Shown here: piece by piece, positions 34,028 through 41,854 of the stretch | Numbering within the stretch: the first letter of the stretch is position 1 | Layout of the letters: the number at the start of each line of letters is the position of its first letter | Assembly: GCA_963851405.1 (NCBI GenBank) | Contig: CAWKPB010000009.1 | Span: 1-64,000 of the forward strand | Length of the DNA: 64,000 bases | Direction of reading: 5' to 3' | From: JANPBY01 sp963851405 | GTDB lineage: Bacteria; Actinomycetota; Actinomycetes; DATJPE01 | Notes under the pieces: model-generated | Seen by the model: only the letters and a program-made list of their open reading frames with translations | Databases searched by the model: none | What the model was told of the DNA's origin: nothing | Made by a program: the position numbers and the translations under genes

Positions 34028-34443
34028 GGCGGACGAGTCGGCCTATACGCCGGGTTCTGTCCTCAGGTGCCCAACAGCGCCTGAGGGGCGGTCATCCATC
34101 TACGGCTGCCGTTGCCGACAACCTCTAGCGGCCTACCCGAGGACTCGAGCGAGCAACTCTCCCCCGCCGAAGCGGTGCGTCCTCTGTCTGACCTTGCTCC
34201 GGGTGGGGTTTACCTAGCCGGCTGAGTCACCTCAGCCGCTGGTGGTCTCTTACACCACCGTTTCACCCTTACCGGACCTGCACCGAAGCGCAGTCCCGGC
34301 GGTTTGTTTTCTGTGGCACTGTCCCGCGGGTCACCCCGGGTGGGTGTTACCCACCGCCCTGCTCTGTGGAGCCCGGACGTTCCTCGGCGATGCGCAACCC
34401 GAAGGTCAAACATCGACGCGACCGCCCGGCCGGCTCGTCCGCC
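34028..34443 (-). ncRNA. rnpB: RNase P RNA (bacterial class A)
   Basis: The catalytic RNA that matures tRNA 5' ends. Read on the minus strand, it has the universal core segments: GAGGAACGTCCGGGCTCC near the 5' side, CACAGAAAACA, GGTAAACCCCACCCGG, GTAGATGGATGACCGCC and the 3' GACAGAACCCGGCGTATAGG. The ends were placed by the P1 helix: GGCGGACGAG at the 5' end (from 34443) pairs with CTCGTCCGCC at the 3' end (to 34028), giving about 416 nt. The 5' core reads GAGGAACG where GAGGAAAG is usual. The 5' end lies only 6 nt after the stop codon of the upstream membrane-protein gene, so the promoter must be inside that gene. Confidence 0.95.
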
Positions 34444-34449
34444 GTACCG

Positions 34450-35658
34450 TCAGCGTAATGCGCCAGGGCGGTCGTCGGAGCCATCGCGCGACCGGCGATC
34501 CGGGATGAGGAGCCGGGCGATGGAAGACGCAACTCGGTGAACCCACCACTCCATCGGGCCACGACGGAGGTACAGCAGCCAAACGGTGGAGAAGACCAGC
34601 GCGACGACGACGTGGGTCAGGTAGTACCCGAAACTGCCCCACTCCCCCCACGGCTGACTCAGCGCGAACACGTGGAACGTGTACAGCGTCAAGGTCATGG
34701 TCCCCGCTGCCGCGATGGGGTGAGTAATCCAGCGCAAGACATCGACCCGCACGACGAGCAGGAACAGCCCCAACACGGCTAGCGCCGAGCCAGTCGTCCC
34801 GACCAAGTCGAAAGGCGTTCCGGTATGGGGCGCGGCGACGGCGAGCCAGGCCCAGCTCTCGGGCGGCGTCGTCCCGTACGACTCGCTGCTCACTAGATCC
34901 CACCATGGGTTCGTCCCGACTGACCCACCCGTCGATACCAACTGCTCGGCTAACCCCTGCGACAACATCCATACCGAGGTCAGCCAGGCGAACGCAGCGA
35001 GGCCGGCGCCGACGCCGAGCAACCAAACCGCGGTACGTCTGGCCCGAAGGTCCAGTCGCCCTACGGCCAGACCGGCCAACAGGTAGGTCATCCACGTCAG
35101 CACCGGGTAGTAGCCAATCACCATCAGCTCCTGGAGCGCGCCGACCGGATCGGCCGTCACGGTGGTGAAGGACACCTGATCGTTCGGTCCCAGCGGCAGG
35201 TGCTGACGCAGCAGGTGGCTGAGGACCGGACTGACGAGCGCCCAGGACGCAGCGATGACCAGCAAGGTCTTAGGTCGCAGACCAAGGAACGGGATCGTGA
35301 GCAGAAAGAACAAGGCGTAGTACGCCAGGATCACCGCCACCGGACTGCCTATTCCCGCCAGCCATAGGCCGATAAGCCCAATGAGGATGGCTCGGACGGC
35401 AATCATTGCGCTGACGCGCGAGCGGGCGGCACCAGTCCGGGGCTTGGTTGCGCCAGACACGAGGGCGAGGCTCACGCCAGCCACGACGGCGAAGGTCGCC
35501 GACGCACGGCCGGCGAAAAGCCAGCCAACGGTGGTCAGGTGACCGGTCGCCGGGTCGCGGACAGCCAGCATGTGCGTGGCGGCCATCCCGAGGAGCGCAA
35601 TTCCTCGGGTGACGTCAACCCCGACAAGCCGCGTCGAGGTCGGGAGCCGGTGGGTCAT
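34450..35658 (-). CDS. Heparan-alpha-glucosaminide N-acetyltransferase-like / DUF418-like membrane protein
   Basis: A 402-residue polytopic protein with about 10 membrane segments. The N-terminal STRLVGVDVTRGIALLGMAATHM carries the RxxxxDxxRGxAxxxM signature of the acyltransferase-3/DUF1624/DUF418 superfamily. The C-terminal DUF418-like region contains ITHPIAAAGTMTLTLYTFHV, with the conserved His near the end of the helix bundle. Related proteins move acyl groups across the membrane to sugars or lipids. The acceptor is unknown. ATG 35658 follows GGGAG by about 9 nt; a TTG at 35673 is less likely. The 3' end of the gene probably contains the rnpB promoter. Confidence 0.75.
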   Translation of the reverse strand: MTHRLPTSTRLVGVDVTRGIALLGMAATHMLAVRDPATGHLTTVGWLFAGRASATFAVVAGVSLALVSGATKPRTGAARSRVSAMIAVRAILIGLIGLWLAGIGSPVAVILAYYALFFLLTIPFLGLRPKTLLVIAASWALVSPVLSHLLRQHLPLGPNDQVSFTTVTADPVGALQELMVIGYYPVLTWMTYLLAGLAVGRLDLRARRTAVWLLGVGAGLAAFAWLTSVWMLSQGLAEQLVSTGGSVGTNPWWDLVSSESYGTTPPESWAWLAVAAPHTGTPFDLVGTTGSALAVLGLFLLVVRVDVLRWITHPIAAAGTMTLTLYTFHVFALSQPWGEWGSFGYYLTHVVVALVFSTVWLLYLRRGPMEWWVHRVASSIARLLIPDRRSRDGSDDRPGALR

Positions 35659-35682
35659 GACCTGCGCTCCCAACCGGAGCGG

Positions 35683-36603
35683 CTAGGTCGGATTGGTGCC
35701 ACCGGATGCACGAGAATCGAGCGCGGAGACACTAGCCTCGAGGTCGGCCTGCGCCTGCCGAGCAGACTCATCCGCCGCCGCCAACTGCTCGGCCGTCCGT
35801 GGCGGGCTCGCTAGCCTGGACAAGACATCGGCCTGAACGGCGATGACGCTGAGCCGCAGCGCGCTCGCCGTTTCCCGAGCGGCGGTCTCATCCTCAGGGG
35901 ACGTGCCATCCGTGGCTAGTTGATCGAGCCGCATGGCCAGTTGGTCTCCGCTTTCGCGCAGGCCGGCAGCCGCCGCTGCGGTAGCCGCGGACGACGAACG
36001 CAAGGTCACCAGCGCTGCCTGCAGGGAGCGCACCTCCGTCAGCTGGGTCGAGGCTTGGTTTTGCCACGCTCCGCGGCGTTCGGCCAACGCCACGGCTTCC
36101 CGCCGCCGGCGCATGACCAAAGCACCCACGATCACAGCGATTGCGGCCAAGGCCAAAAGAACCAGCAACCAGGGGATGTTGTCGGTGTCGGAGGTCTCAC
36201 CCGACGCGGGGCTGGCATCCACGGTCGAGGTCGTTGGAGTAGGGGTTGGCTGCTGAGACTTGGTCTCGGTCGGTGTTGGCGTGGGCGTTGGTGTCTCGGT
36301 AGGAGCTTCGGTCGGAGTTTCGGTCGGAGTTTCGGTCGGTGTTTCGGTCGGAGTCTCGGTCGGAGTCTCGGTGGGCGACTCGGTGGGCGACTCGGTGGGT
36401 GATTCAGTCTTGCTCTTCGAAGCTTCGATCGACTTCGACGTCGACGGACTCGCCGTACGACTGAGTTCGGGCAGTTGGGAAGGGACTCCGGACGGGAGGG
36501 CGATGCCACCACTGCTCGAGCACCCGGACGCCCCTGCGACCAATAACACTCCGAGGCCCATGGCTAGCAACAGCCGCCGATGTCCCAACCCGCGAGTTCT
36601 CAT
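35683..36603 (-). CDS. Putative lipoprotein with PTE(S/T) repeats and a membrane anchor
   Basis: A 306-residue protein not assigned to a family. It has a signal sequence (residues 1-27, GHRRLLLAMGLGVLLVAGA) ending at a lipobox-like GASGC with Cys28. A low-complexity stalk at about 66-113 is made of PTES/PTET tetrapeptides and then PTPT, probably an O-glycosylated extracellular spacer. A second hydrophobic segment (143-164, IPWLLVLLALAAIAVIVGAL) is followed by RRRR and a 140-residue Ala-rich helical region likely to form a coiled coil. If the lipobox is not used, the protein is simply double-spanning. ATG 36603 was chosen as the start of the signal. It is divergent from gcdH. Confidence 0.65.
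   Translation of the reverse strand: MRTRGLGHRRLLLAMGLGVLLVAGASGCSSSGGIALPSGVPSQLPELSRTASPSTSKSIEASKSKTESPTESPTESPTETPTETPTETPTETPTETPTEAPTETPTPTPTPTETKSQQPTPTPTTSTVDASPASGETSDTDNIPWLLVLLALAAIAVIVGALVMRRRREAVALAERRGAWQNQASTQLTEVRSLQAALVTLRSSSAATAAAAAGLRESGDQLAMRLDQLATDGTSPEDETAARETASALRLSVIAVQADVLSRLASPPRTAEQLAAADESARQAQADLEASVSALDSRASGGTNPT
36262..36408 (-). repeat. 12-bp tandem repeat encoding PTET/PTES units
   Basis: On the plus strand the unit reads TCGGTCGGAGTT with one- or two-base variants, repeated about ten times inside the lipoprotein gene. The repeat is a multiple of three, so slippage would change stalk length without breaking the frame. Confidence 0.85.
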
Positions 36604-36699
36604 GCGCTCACCCTGCCCGGTTGAGGTGGTCAGGCTCAACGGACACGCGCGGCCCCGCCTAAAAGGCGGCCGTTTGCGAACGTCCGACGGTCCCCGTTA

Positions 36700-36713
36700 G
36701 ATTGGATCCAATC
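36700..36713. promoter_or_regulatory. Palindromic operator-like site upstream of gcdH
   Basis: GATTGGATCCAATC is a perfect 14-bp palindrome overlapping a -10-like TAGATT (36698-36703), 26 nt before the gcdH start. An 11-bp near-copy lies before the CoA-transferase gene, and the GntR-type regulator encoded between them is the obvious candidate ligand. Confidence 0.65.
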
Positions 36714-36738
36714 CTCCCGCCACCCTCGGAGCCCCTGA

Positions 36739-37914
36739 ATGGCCGCCGCGCCCGTCTCCCCGCTTGACCTGATCTCCGCCGACAGCCTGCTGACGGACGA
36801 GGAACAGGAGATTCGCGCAACAGTGCGCCGATTCCTCGACGCTCAGGTGCGCCCGCACATCGCTGGTTGGTTCGACACCGGGCAACTCCCGGCCCGCGAT
36901 CTCGCGAAGGATCTCGGCGCCATCGGCGTCCTTGGCATGCACCTGCAGGGATACGGATGCGCGGGGACGTCGGCCGTCGCCTACGGACTCGCGTGTCTTG
37001 AACTCGAAGCCGTCGACTCCGGCGTCCGCTCCTTGGTTTCGGTTCAGGGCTCCCTGGCGATGTACGCCATTCATGCGTACGGCAGCGAGGAACAGCGCGA
37101 ATCCTGGTTACCTCAACTTGCGACCGGATCGGCCGTGGGCTGCTTCGGCCTGACCGAGTCAGACCACGGATCGAACCCAAGTGGCATGCGAACCCGGGCT
37201 GTCAGGGACGGCTCCGACTGGCTGGTTACGGGCACCAAGATGTGGATCACGAATGGCTCCATCGCGGATGTCGCCATCATTTGGGCGCAGACCGAAGACG
37301 GGATCCGCGGCTTCGTCGTTCCCACGGACTCCCCCGGCTTCTCCGCCAACGAGGTGGGCAACAAGTTGTCGCTTCGTGCGTCCGTAACCAGCGAACTCGT
37401 GCTGGATGACGTGCGCCTCCCGGAAACGGCGATGCTGCCCAACGCCAGGGGCCTTTCCGGCCCCCTGGGATGTCTCAACGAAGCCCGCTTTGGCATCGTC
37501 TTCGGAGCCTTGGGAGCGGCGAGGGACTGCCTGGATACGGCCATCGACTACGCCGTCGGCCGGGTCCAGTTCGACCGCCCCATCGCCGGATACCAGCTGA
37601 CTCAGGAGAAACTGGCGAACATGGCCCTGGAACTTCAGAAGGGCTACTTGCTCGCACTGCAGATCGGTCGCCTCAAAGACCGTGGCTCGGCGACGCCCGA
37701 ACTCGTGAGCGTCGGCAAGCTCAACAACGTCAGGGAGGCGCTCGAGATTGCCAGAAGCTGCCGCACGATTCTGGGGGCCAATGGGATCACCTCGGAATAC
37801 CCGGTGCTGAGGCACGCCAACAACCTGGAAAGTGTCCTGACCTATGAGGGCACCTCCGAGATGCACACCCTGGTCGTTGGCCAGGCCCTGACGGGGATCT
37901 CCGCGTTCCGCTAG
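36739..37914 (+). CDS. gcdH: Glutaryl-CoA dehydrogenase (acyl-CoA dehydrogenase family)
   Basis: Oxidises and decarboxylates glutaryl-CoA to crotonyl-CoA with FAD, in lysine, cadaverine and glutarate breakdown. The 391-residue protein is a full acyl-CoA dehydrogenase: CFGLTESDHGSNPSGM and WITNGSIADVAIIWA are the FAD/substrate motifs, and the C-terminal YEGTSEMHTLVVGQALTGISAF carries the catalytic Glu370. The YEGTxxxHTLxxGxxxTGIxAF ending is specific to the GcdH group rather than short-chain dehydrogenases. The start is supported by GGAG 8 nt upstream. Together with the nearby CaiB/BaiF transferase and GntR regulator it forms a glutarate unit. Its stop overlaps the GntR stop in CTAG. Confidence 0.85.
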   Translation: MAAAPVSPLDLISADSLLTDEEQEIRATVRRFLDAQVRPHIAGWFDTGQLPARDLAKDLGAIGVLGMHLQGYGCAGTSAVAYGLACLELEAVDSGVRSLVSVQGSLAMYAIHAYGSEEQRESWLPQLATGSAVGCFGLTESDHGSNPSGMRTRAVRDGSDWLVTGTKMWITNGSIADVAIIWAQTEDGIRGFVVPTDSPGFSANEVGNKLSLRASVTSELVLDDVRLPETAMLPNARGLSGPLGCLNEARFGIVFGALGAARDCLDTAIDYAVGRVQFDRPIAGYQLTQEKLANMALELQKGYLLALQIGRLKDRGSATPELVSVGKLNNVREALEIARSCRTILGANGITSEYPVLRHANNLESVLTYEGTSEMHTLVVGQALTGISAFR

Positions 37915-38594
37915 TCGGCGAGCGCCGCGGTCACCGACGTGACGGCTCCTCGCCGATGCTCGTCGAGGAGCAGGACCACGAGATCAACGTCTCCGTCGCG
38001 AAACGCCGCGGCGATCCCCCGGTGCTCGGCCACCGCGGCTTGTCGATGGCCCGCCTGTGCGTAGTAGACGCTGCGATACACGTCAGTGGCATCCCAGCAC
38101 AGGCGAATCATCCGGATCAGGCGAGGCATCCGGCTCGTCCCGTACAAGGCGAAATGGAAGTCGCGGTTGGCCGCAGTCATAGCGCCCAGGTCTCCGCCAG
38201 CCGCAGCCGCCTCGAAGTGGCGGAGGAGGGTTTCGACCCGGTCGAAATCATCCTGGTCGGCCAGCGGGCCGCCGACTCGCAGCGCCTCTGTCTCCAAAAT
38301 GGCGCGGATGCGGTACACCTCGATCAGGTCGCCGGCTGAGAGCTCGGCGACGAAGTACCCACGGTGGGGGTGATAGACAACCTGCCCCTCGCCTTCCAGG
38401 ATCTTCAACGCTTCTCGCAGGGGCACCCTCGACACGCCGAGGCGTTCGGCCAGTTGCACCTGTAGGACCTGAGCCCCGGGTCGGAGTTCCCCAGAAGCGA
38501 TGGCCTGGCGCAACTCTCCGAGAACGGCCTCCTGCGCGGTCGGCGGTCGACGGAAGCCGTCCGGCTCAGGTCCCGGCACCGGGTGCCGCCCCAC
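37911..38594 (-). CDS. GntR family transcriptional regulator (FadR/FCD subgroup)
   Basis: A regulator of about 227 residues. The winged helix includes QEAVLGELRQAIASGELRPG, the ligand-independent AERLGVSRVPLREALKIL recognition motif and GEGQVVYHPHRGYFVAEL. The all-helical FCD effector domain follows, with metal/ligand residues in NRDFHFALYG and AEHRGIAAAFRDGD. FCD members bind carboxylic acids, which fits glutarate or glutaryl-CoA as effector. It overlaps the end of the upstream CoA-transferase gene by about 29 nt with the GTG 38594 start; GTG 38579 is an equal alternative. It probably controls the transferase-gntR operon and gcdH through the ATTGNATCCAA sites. Confidence 0.83.
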   Translation of the reverse strand: MGRHPVPGPEPDGFRRPPTAQEAVLGELRQAIASGELRPGAQVLQVQLAERLGVSRVPLREALKILEGEGQVVYHPHRGYFVAELSAGDLIEVYRIRAILETEALRVGGPLADQDDFDRVETLLRHFEAAAAGGDLGAMTAANRDFHFALYGTSRMPRLIRMIRLCWDATDVYRSVYYAQAGHRQAAVAEHRGIAAAFRDGDVDLVVLLLDEHRRGAVTSVTAALAD

Positions 38595-39714
38595 CCCGAG
38601 CCGACGCGCCCTGTCGCCGTTCCAGGTCCGGGGGCGCCGTTCGGTAGGTCGCCGGCGTTGCCGACAAGGTGACGGGATGCGCAATCGTCGGCGTACCGTC
38701 GGCATCGACGACCGGGCTCAACCCCAACTGGCTGGCGAGGGCGACCGCCTCGGCTACATCATTGATCGGACCGCACGGAACTCCGGCAGCTGTCAAAGTC
38801 GTCGCCCACTCAGCGGCCGACCGGGTACGCATCGCGGCGCCAAGAAGCGCCATCAGCTCCACACGATGCGCGACCCGTTCGGGGTTGGTGCCGAAGCGCG
38901 GATCGGCGGCCAACTCGGGAGCGCCGAGCGCCGCTGCCAGCGCCTGGAACTGCTTGTCGTTTCCGACCGCGAGGATCATGGGTCGGTCCGCGGTATCCAC
39001 CGTCTCGTAGGGAGCAATCGACGGGTGCCGGTTCCCCATGATCTCGGGGGTTATCCCTCCAGCCACATAGGCGCTGGTCTGATTGACCATCGCAGACAGA
39101 ACCGAGGACAACAGGTTGACCTCAACCCGCTGGCCTTGCCCCGTTACATCCCGATGCCGCAGAGCGGCAAGGACGCCCATGACTGCGTGCAGTCCGGTGA
39201 TGACATCCACCACTGCGACCCCGACCTTGGTCGGCTCCAACGAGCTCGGCCCGGTCACCGACATCAGGCCGCCCATGGCCTGGACCAGCAGGTCGTAGCC
39301 CGGGAGCGACGCTCCCTCCCCCGCACCGAACCCCGTGATCGAGGCGTAGACGATCGAAGGATTAGATGCACAGACCTGTGCGTATCCAAGACCCAGCCGA
39401 TCCATCGTGCCAGGGGAGAAGTTCTCCACGAGTACGTCGGCTCGCGCGGCCAGTGACTTGGCCTCAGCAAGATCATCCGGATCGCGCAGATCCAGGGACA
39501 CTCCGCGCTTGTTCCGGTTGACGCTCAGAAAATAGGTCGAGCGCCCGTGCTCATCCCAGGGCGGGCCCCAGGCGCGCGTGTCGTCCCCTTGCCCCGGTCG
39601 CTCGACCTTGATGACCTCGGCACCTAGGTCGCCCAGGAGCATCGTGGCGTAGGGCCCCGCCAGCACCCGGCTGAAATCGGCGACCAGGATTCCGTCCAAC
39701 GCTCCCGGCCCCAT
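38566..39714 (-). CDS. CaiB/BaiF family CoA-transferase (probable glutarate CoA-transferase)
   Basis: A 382-residue class III CoA-transferase. Visible motifs are the N-terminal VADFSRVLAGPYATMLLGDLGAEVIKVE, read as the family opening, RNKRGVSLDLRDP, and the catalytic Asp141 in GYDLLVQAMGGLMSVTG. The neighbouring gcdH suggests it makes glutaryl-CoA from glutarate with succinyl-CoA or another donor, like human SUGCT; the CoA donor cannot be read from sequence. ATG 39714 follows TACTCT by 7 nt, a likely leaderless start. The operator-like ATTGTATCCAA at 39735-39745 sits between the -10 and -35 regions. The gene leads an operon with the GntR regulator. Confidence 0.85.
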   Translation of the reverse strand: MGPGALDGILVADFSRVLAGPYATMLLGDLGAEVIKVERPGQGDDTRAWGPPWDEHGRSTYFLSVNRNKRGVSLDLRDPDDLAEAKSLAARADVLVENFSPGTMDRLGLGYAQVCASNPSIVYASITGFGAGEGASLPGYDLLVQAMGGLMSVTGPSSLEPTKVGVAVVDVITGLHAVMGVLAALRHRDVTGQGQRVEVNLLSSVLSAMVNQTSAYVAGGITPEIMGNRHPSIAPYETVDTADRPMILAVGNDKQFQALAAALGAPELAADPRFGTNPERVAHRVELMALLGAAMRTRSAAEWATTLTAAGVPCGPINDVAEAVALASQLGLSPVVDADGTPTIAHPVTLSATPATYRTAPPDLERRQGASARGGAAPGAGT

Positions 39715-39734
39715 GCGCGACAGAGTAGTCGAAT

Positions 39735-39745
39735 ATTGTATCCAA
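39735..39745. promoter_or_regulatory. Operator-like site upstream of the CoA-transferase gene
   Basis: ATTGTATCCAA differs by one base from the core of the palindrome before gcdH. It lies 8-18 bp upstream of the -10 hexamer TACTCT (39722-39727), a position suited to repression. Confidence 0.55.
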
Positions 39746-39762
39746 CCGCTGACCGACAACCC

Positions 39763-40599
39763 CTAGAACAACACCGTGGTGAAGGTCCCAATCTCGTCGA
39801 AACCCACGCGTTGATAAACCCGTCGCGCGGCCAGGTTGAAGTCGTTGACATACAACGTGACGGTCTTGGCATAGTCGCTTTGGGCCAGAGCAACGACCGC
39901 GGCCATGGCTGGACCGGCCAAGCCTTCCCCGCGACGGTCCGGCGCCACCCATACTCCCTGGACCTGGCAGGCGTCGGCTGTCACAGCGCCCACCTCGGCC
40001 TTGAAAATGACCCGCCCAGATTCGATACGGGCATACGCCCTGCCGGACGACACCAGCTCATGGACCCGGGCCCGATAGGCGGCCGCGTCCGTGCCCAAGG
40101 GGGAAACACCCACTTCCTCGGTAAACATGGCTACCGACGCGGGGAGCAGCAGATCGAGCTCGTCCAAACGCACTCGGCGAACCAGCGGGTCGGGGGCGAT
40201 CTCAGGCGCCGAATCAAGGGCCAGGAACGGCTGTGTCTGTCGGACCAAACGCGCAGGCCCCCAGGCGGGCTCGAGCAGCCCCCACAACTCGTCGACCAGA
40301 TGCGCCGGGCCCACGATGCTGGAGCAACGTCGGCCCTGTCGCCGGGCCCGATCAGCGAACGCGCGCAGGGCCTCTGGCCCGGCCGCCACCGGAACCATAT
40401 TGGCCCCGGAGAAACACAAAGCGTCGAGCCGTCCATCCACGCACCAGCCCCAGAGCTCGCCCGCGAGGCGCCAATTCTGCACGCCACCGACCACGCGCGC
40501 CCCCACGAACACGTTGAGCAACGGTTCCCGCGCCAGGACGGCGTCGACGGCGTCGCTGTCAGAGGCCCCGAGGACCCGTAACGACTCCGTGCTCAGCAC
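39763..40599 (-). CDS. GNAT family N-acetyltransferase with DUF4081-type N-terminal domain
   Basis: A 278-residue two-domain protein conserved next to ispG in many actinobacteria. The N-terminal domain (VLAREPLLNVFVGARVV, then ELWGWCVDGRLDALCFSGANMVPV) is the DUF4081 part. The C-terminal GNAT fold has VQGVWVAPDRRGEGLAGPAMAAV with the acetyl-CoA loop and TLYVNDFNLAARRVYQRVGF. The acceptor is unknown, and the conserved MEP-pathway neighbourhood may be only positional. GTG 40599 lies 6 nt after TAGGCT (40606-40611 on the minus strand), indicating its own leaderless promoter. Confidence 0.85.
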   Translation of the reverse strand: MLSTESLRVLGASDSDAVDAVLAREPLLNVFVGARVVGGVQNWRLAGELWGWCVDGRLDALCFSGANMVPVAAGPEALRAFADRARRQGRRCSSIVGPAHLVDELWGLLEPAWGPARLVRQTQPFLALDSAPEIAPDPLVRRVRLDELDLLLPASVAMFTEEVGVSPLGTDAAAYRARVHELVSSGRAYARIESGRVIFKAEVGAVTADACQVQGVWVAPDRRGEGLAGPAMAAVVALAQSDYAKTVTLYVNDFNLAARRVYQRVGFDEIGTFTTVLF

Positions 40600-40605
40600 G
40601 GCCGC

Positions 40606-40611
40606 AGCCTA
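40606..40611 (-). promoter_or_regulatory. -10 hexamer TAGGCT of the DUF4081 GNAT gene
   Basis: On the minus strand TAGGCT ends 6 nt before GTG 40599, within the 61-nt gap after ispG. Confidence 0.5.
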
Positions 40612-40660
40612 GCCGCGAAACACCGGGCGTCACGTGCACCTGGGGAGAACCGGGTGACGT

Positions 40661-41812
40661 TTAGCCGACGGACACGACCGGGTCGCCCACCTCATCGCTG
40701 GACTCCATCGTCTCGGCCAAACGCATCGCCTCTTCGATCAACGTCTCCACAATTTGGGACTCGGGCACCGTCTTGATGACCTCGCCCCTCACGAAGATCT
40801 GGCCCTTCCCGTTGCCGCTGGCGACTCCGAGGTCAGCTTCGCGCGCCTCACCAGGACCGTTGACCACACAACCCATGACCGCGACCCGCAGCGGCACCGT
40901 CATGCCTTCCAGTCCAGCAGTGACCTGCTCGGCGAGGGTGTAGACGTCGACCTGGGCCCGGCCACAGGAAGGACAGGAAACGATTTCGAGTCCCCGCTTG
41001 CGAAGGCCCAAGGACTCGAGGATCTGATTGCCGACCTTGACCTCCTCGACAGGAGGCGCAGAGAGGGAGACCCGGATCGTGTCCCCGATCCCTTCGGCGA
41101 GCAGCGCCCCGAAGGCCACGGCTGACTTGATCGTTCCCTGGAACGCCGGGCCAGCCTCGGTGACCCCCAGGTGCAGCGGATAGTCGCACTGCGCCGCGAG
41201 TTGCCGATAGGCGTTCACCATGACCACGGGGTCGTTGTGCTTGACCGAGATCTTGATGTCGCGAAACCCGTGCTCTTCGAACAACGAGCATTCCCAGAGT
41301 GCGGACTCCACCAAAGCCTCCGGAGTGGCCCTCCCGTACTTCGCCAACAACCGCTTGTCGAGGGAGCCTGCGTTGACCCCGATCCTGATCGGTGTGCCCG
41401 CGTCGCCCGCCGCCTTGGCGATCTCTGCGACCTTGTCGTCGAAGGCCTTGATGTTGCCGGGATTGACGCGCACCGCGGCGCATCCGGCGTCGATGGCCGC
41501 GAAGACGTACTTGGGCTGGAAGTGAATATCCGCGATCACCGGGATTTGCGACTTCTTAGCGATCGCCGGGAGCGCTTCGGCGTCGTCCTGGCTGGGGCAG
41601 GCGACGCGCACGATCTGACACCCGGCTGCCGTGAGTTCTGCGATCTGCTGAAGCGTGGCGTTGACGTCTGCGGTCAAAGTGGTCGTCATGGACTGGACTG
41701 AAATGGGCGCGTCGCCGCCCACCAGAACCCCACCAACGGAGATCTGACGCGAAAGGCGCCGATCAGCCAGTGGCTTGGGTGGCGCTGCAGGCAGGCCCAG
41801 CGAGACGGTCAT
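40661..41812 (-). CDS. ispG: 4-hydroxy-3-methylbut-2-en-1-yl diphosphate synthase IspG (GcpE)
   Basis: Penultimate MEP-pathway enzyme: it reduces the cyclodiphosphate MEcPP to HMBPP using a 4Fe-4S cluster. The 383-residue length is typical of the bacterial two-domain form. Motifs are ISVQSMTTTLTADVNATLQQI, VIADIHFQPKYVFAAIDAG and RVNPGNI in the TIM barrel, and the cluster ligands CPSCGR and GCVVNGPGEA in the C-terminal domain, followed by the conserved Glu. It lies downstream of dxr and rseP on the same strand, a common actinobacterial order that combines two isoprenoid genes with a membrane protease. Confidence 0.96.
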   Translation of the reverse strand: MTVSLGLPAAPPKPLADRRLSRQISVGGVLVGGDAPISVQSMTTTLTADVNATLQQIAELTAAGCQIVRVACPSQDDAEALPAIAKKSQIPVIADIHFQPKYVFAAIDAGCAAVRVNPGNIKAFDDKVAEIAKAAGDAGTPIRIGVNAGSLDKRLLAKYGRATPEALVESALWECSLFEEHGFRDIKISVKHNDPVVMVNAYRQLAAQCDYPLHLGVTEAGPAFQGTIKSAVAFGALLAEGIGDTIRVSLSAPPVEEVKVGNQILESLGLRKRGLEIVSCPSCGRAQVDVYTLAEQVTAGLEGMTVPLRVAVMGCVVNGPGEAREADLGVASGNGKGQIFVRGEVIKTVPESQIVETLIEEAMRLAETMESSDEVGDPVVSVG

Positions 41813-41854
41813 TGACGTTGGTCAGCTCCTAGTCGCGTGTGCACAGATTCGGCC

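Noticed and set aside
36262..36408. Possible CRISPR-like repeat array
   Set aside because: The repeats are 12 bp, contiguous and in frame inside a coding gene, with no spacers.
36260..36700. Plus-strand frame with GVSVGVSVG repeats
   Set aside because: It is the antisense reading of the PTET repeat stalk.
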